Shown one piece after another: positions 22,387 to 22,439 of a stretch of DNA of 22,439 nt. The DNA is taken from positions 1 through 22,439 of the forward strand of contig JAFGQA010000016.1 in assembly GCA_016935885.1 (NCBI GenBank). Reading direction: 5' to 3'. A model generated the notes under the pieces. The model searched no databases. It was not told where the DNA came from and saw nothing but the letters and a program-made list of their open reading frames with translations. The DNA comes from Phycisphaerae bacterium (GTDB lineage Bacteria > Planctomycetota > Phycisphaerae > UBA1845 > UTPLA1). How positions within the stretch are numbered: the first letter of the stretch is position 1; each line of letters begins with the position of its first letter. The position numbers and the translations under genes were made by a program.

Positions 22387-22439
22387 GTTGTATCGAGCTG
22401 TGGGAGAGGATTCCCCCTGGGAGTGGATGCGAGAAGGGA

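Larger units (their letters stand above)
21965..22439. other. Gene-free right end with hairpin repeats
   Basis: No convincing gene is present. An 80-codon minus-strand frame (21990-22232) has no SD, no signal sequence and no family character. The space should hold the promoter of the YWTD lipoprotein, but I see no clear boxes. Its right part is made of repeats, listed separately. Confidence 0.5.

Overview
This GC-rich window looks like a chromosomal segment of a planctomycete, probably a Phycisphaerae-like lineage. The signs are a PEP-CTERM protein with an RRRR tail, a secreted protein with Cys/Asp repeats of the DCNENGIPDECDIA type, many large secreted TPR proteins, separate coaC and coaB reading frames, and abundant short hairpin repeats between genes. 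The lineage is inferred from gene style only; there is no rRNA here.

Layout. (1) 1-7400, minus strand: a partial ORF at the left edge, a membrane-anchored protein of unknown function, then an apparent operon reading from about 7370 down to 1344. It encodes a von Willebrand A (vWA) protein whose single membrane helix carries a TonB-like SxxxH motif, ExbB, two ExbD proteins coupled by a TGATG stop/start overlap, and a 937-residue exported TPR protein. This is the best candidate for an undescribed system: a proton-driven ExbB/ExbD motor whose transducer ends in a vWA adhesion/binding domain. (2) 7400-7554: a divergent intergenic region with a good minus-strand promoter overlapped by a perfect 16-bp palindrome. 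(3) 7554-12217: an exported TPR protein (plus), a kinesin-light-chain-like TPR protein (minus) and a PEP-CTERM protein (minus). (4) 16857-12609, minus: a compact housekeeping operon tpiA-secG-yicC-gmk-rpoZ-coaC-coaB behind a promoter with a perfect TTGACA box. (5) 17430-21964: an endonuclease/exonuclease/phosphatase-family lipoprotein whose C-terminus is encoded by an inserted repeat, two small secreted proteins flanking frr (ribosome recycling factor), and a lipoprotein with Ca-binding-like repeats plus a YWTD-type beta-propeller.

Spaces between genes hold at least three families of short hairpins in which paired stem bases change together: a 23-nt family with 9-bp arms (8 copies), a 24-nt family built on GAGAA/TTCTC (3 copies, two next to exb genes), and a larger GTAxGC family (2 copies). 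There is also a 12-unit octamer array directly at the exbB stop codon. In the exbB leader the repeat can form two mutually exclusive hairpins, one of which covers the exbB ribosome binding site.

No tRNA, rRNA, CRISPR array, integrase, transposase or prophage genes were seen.
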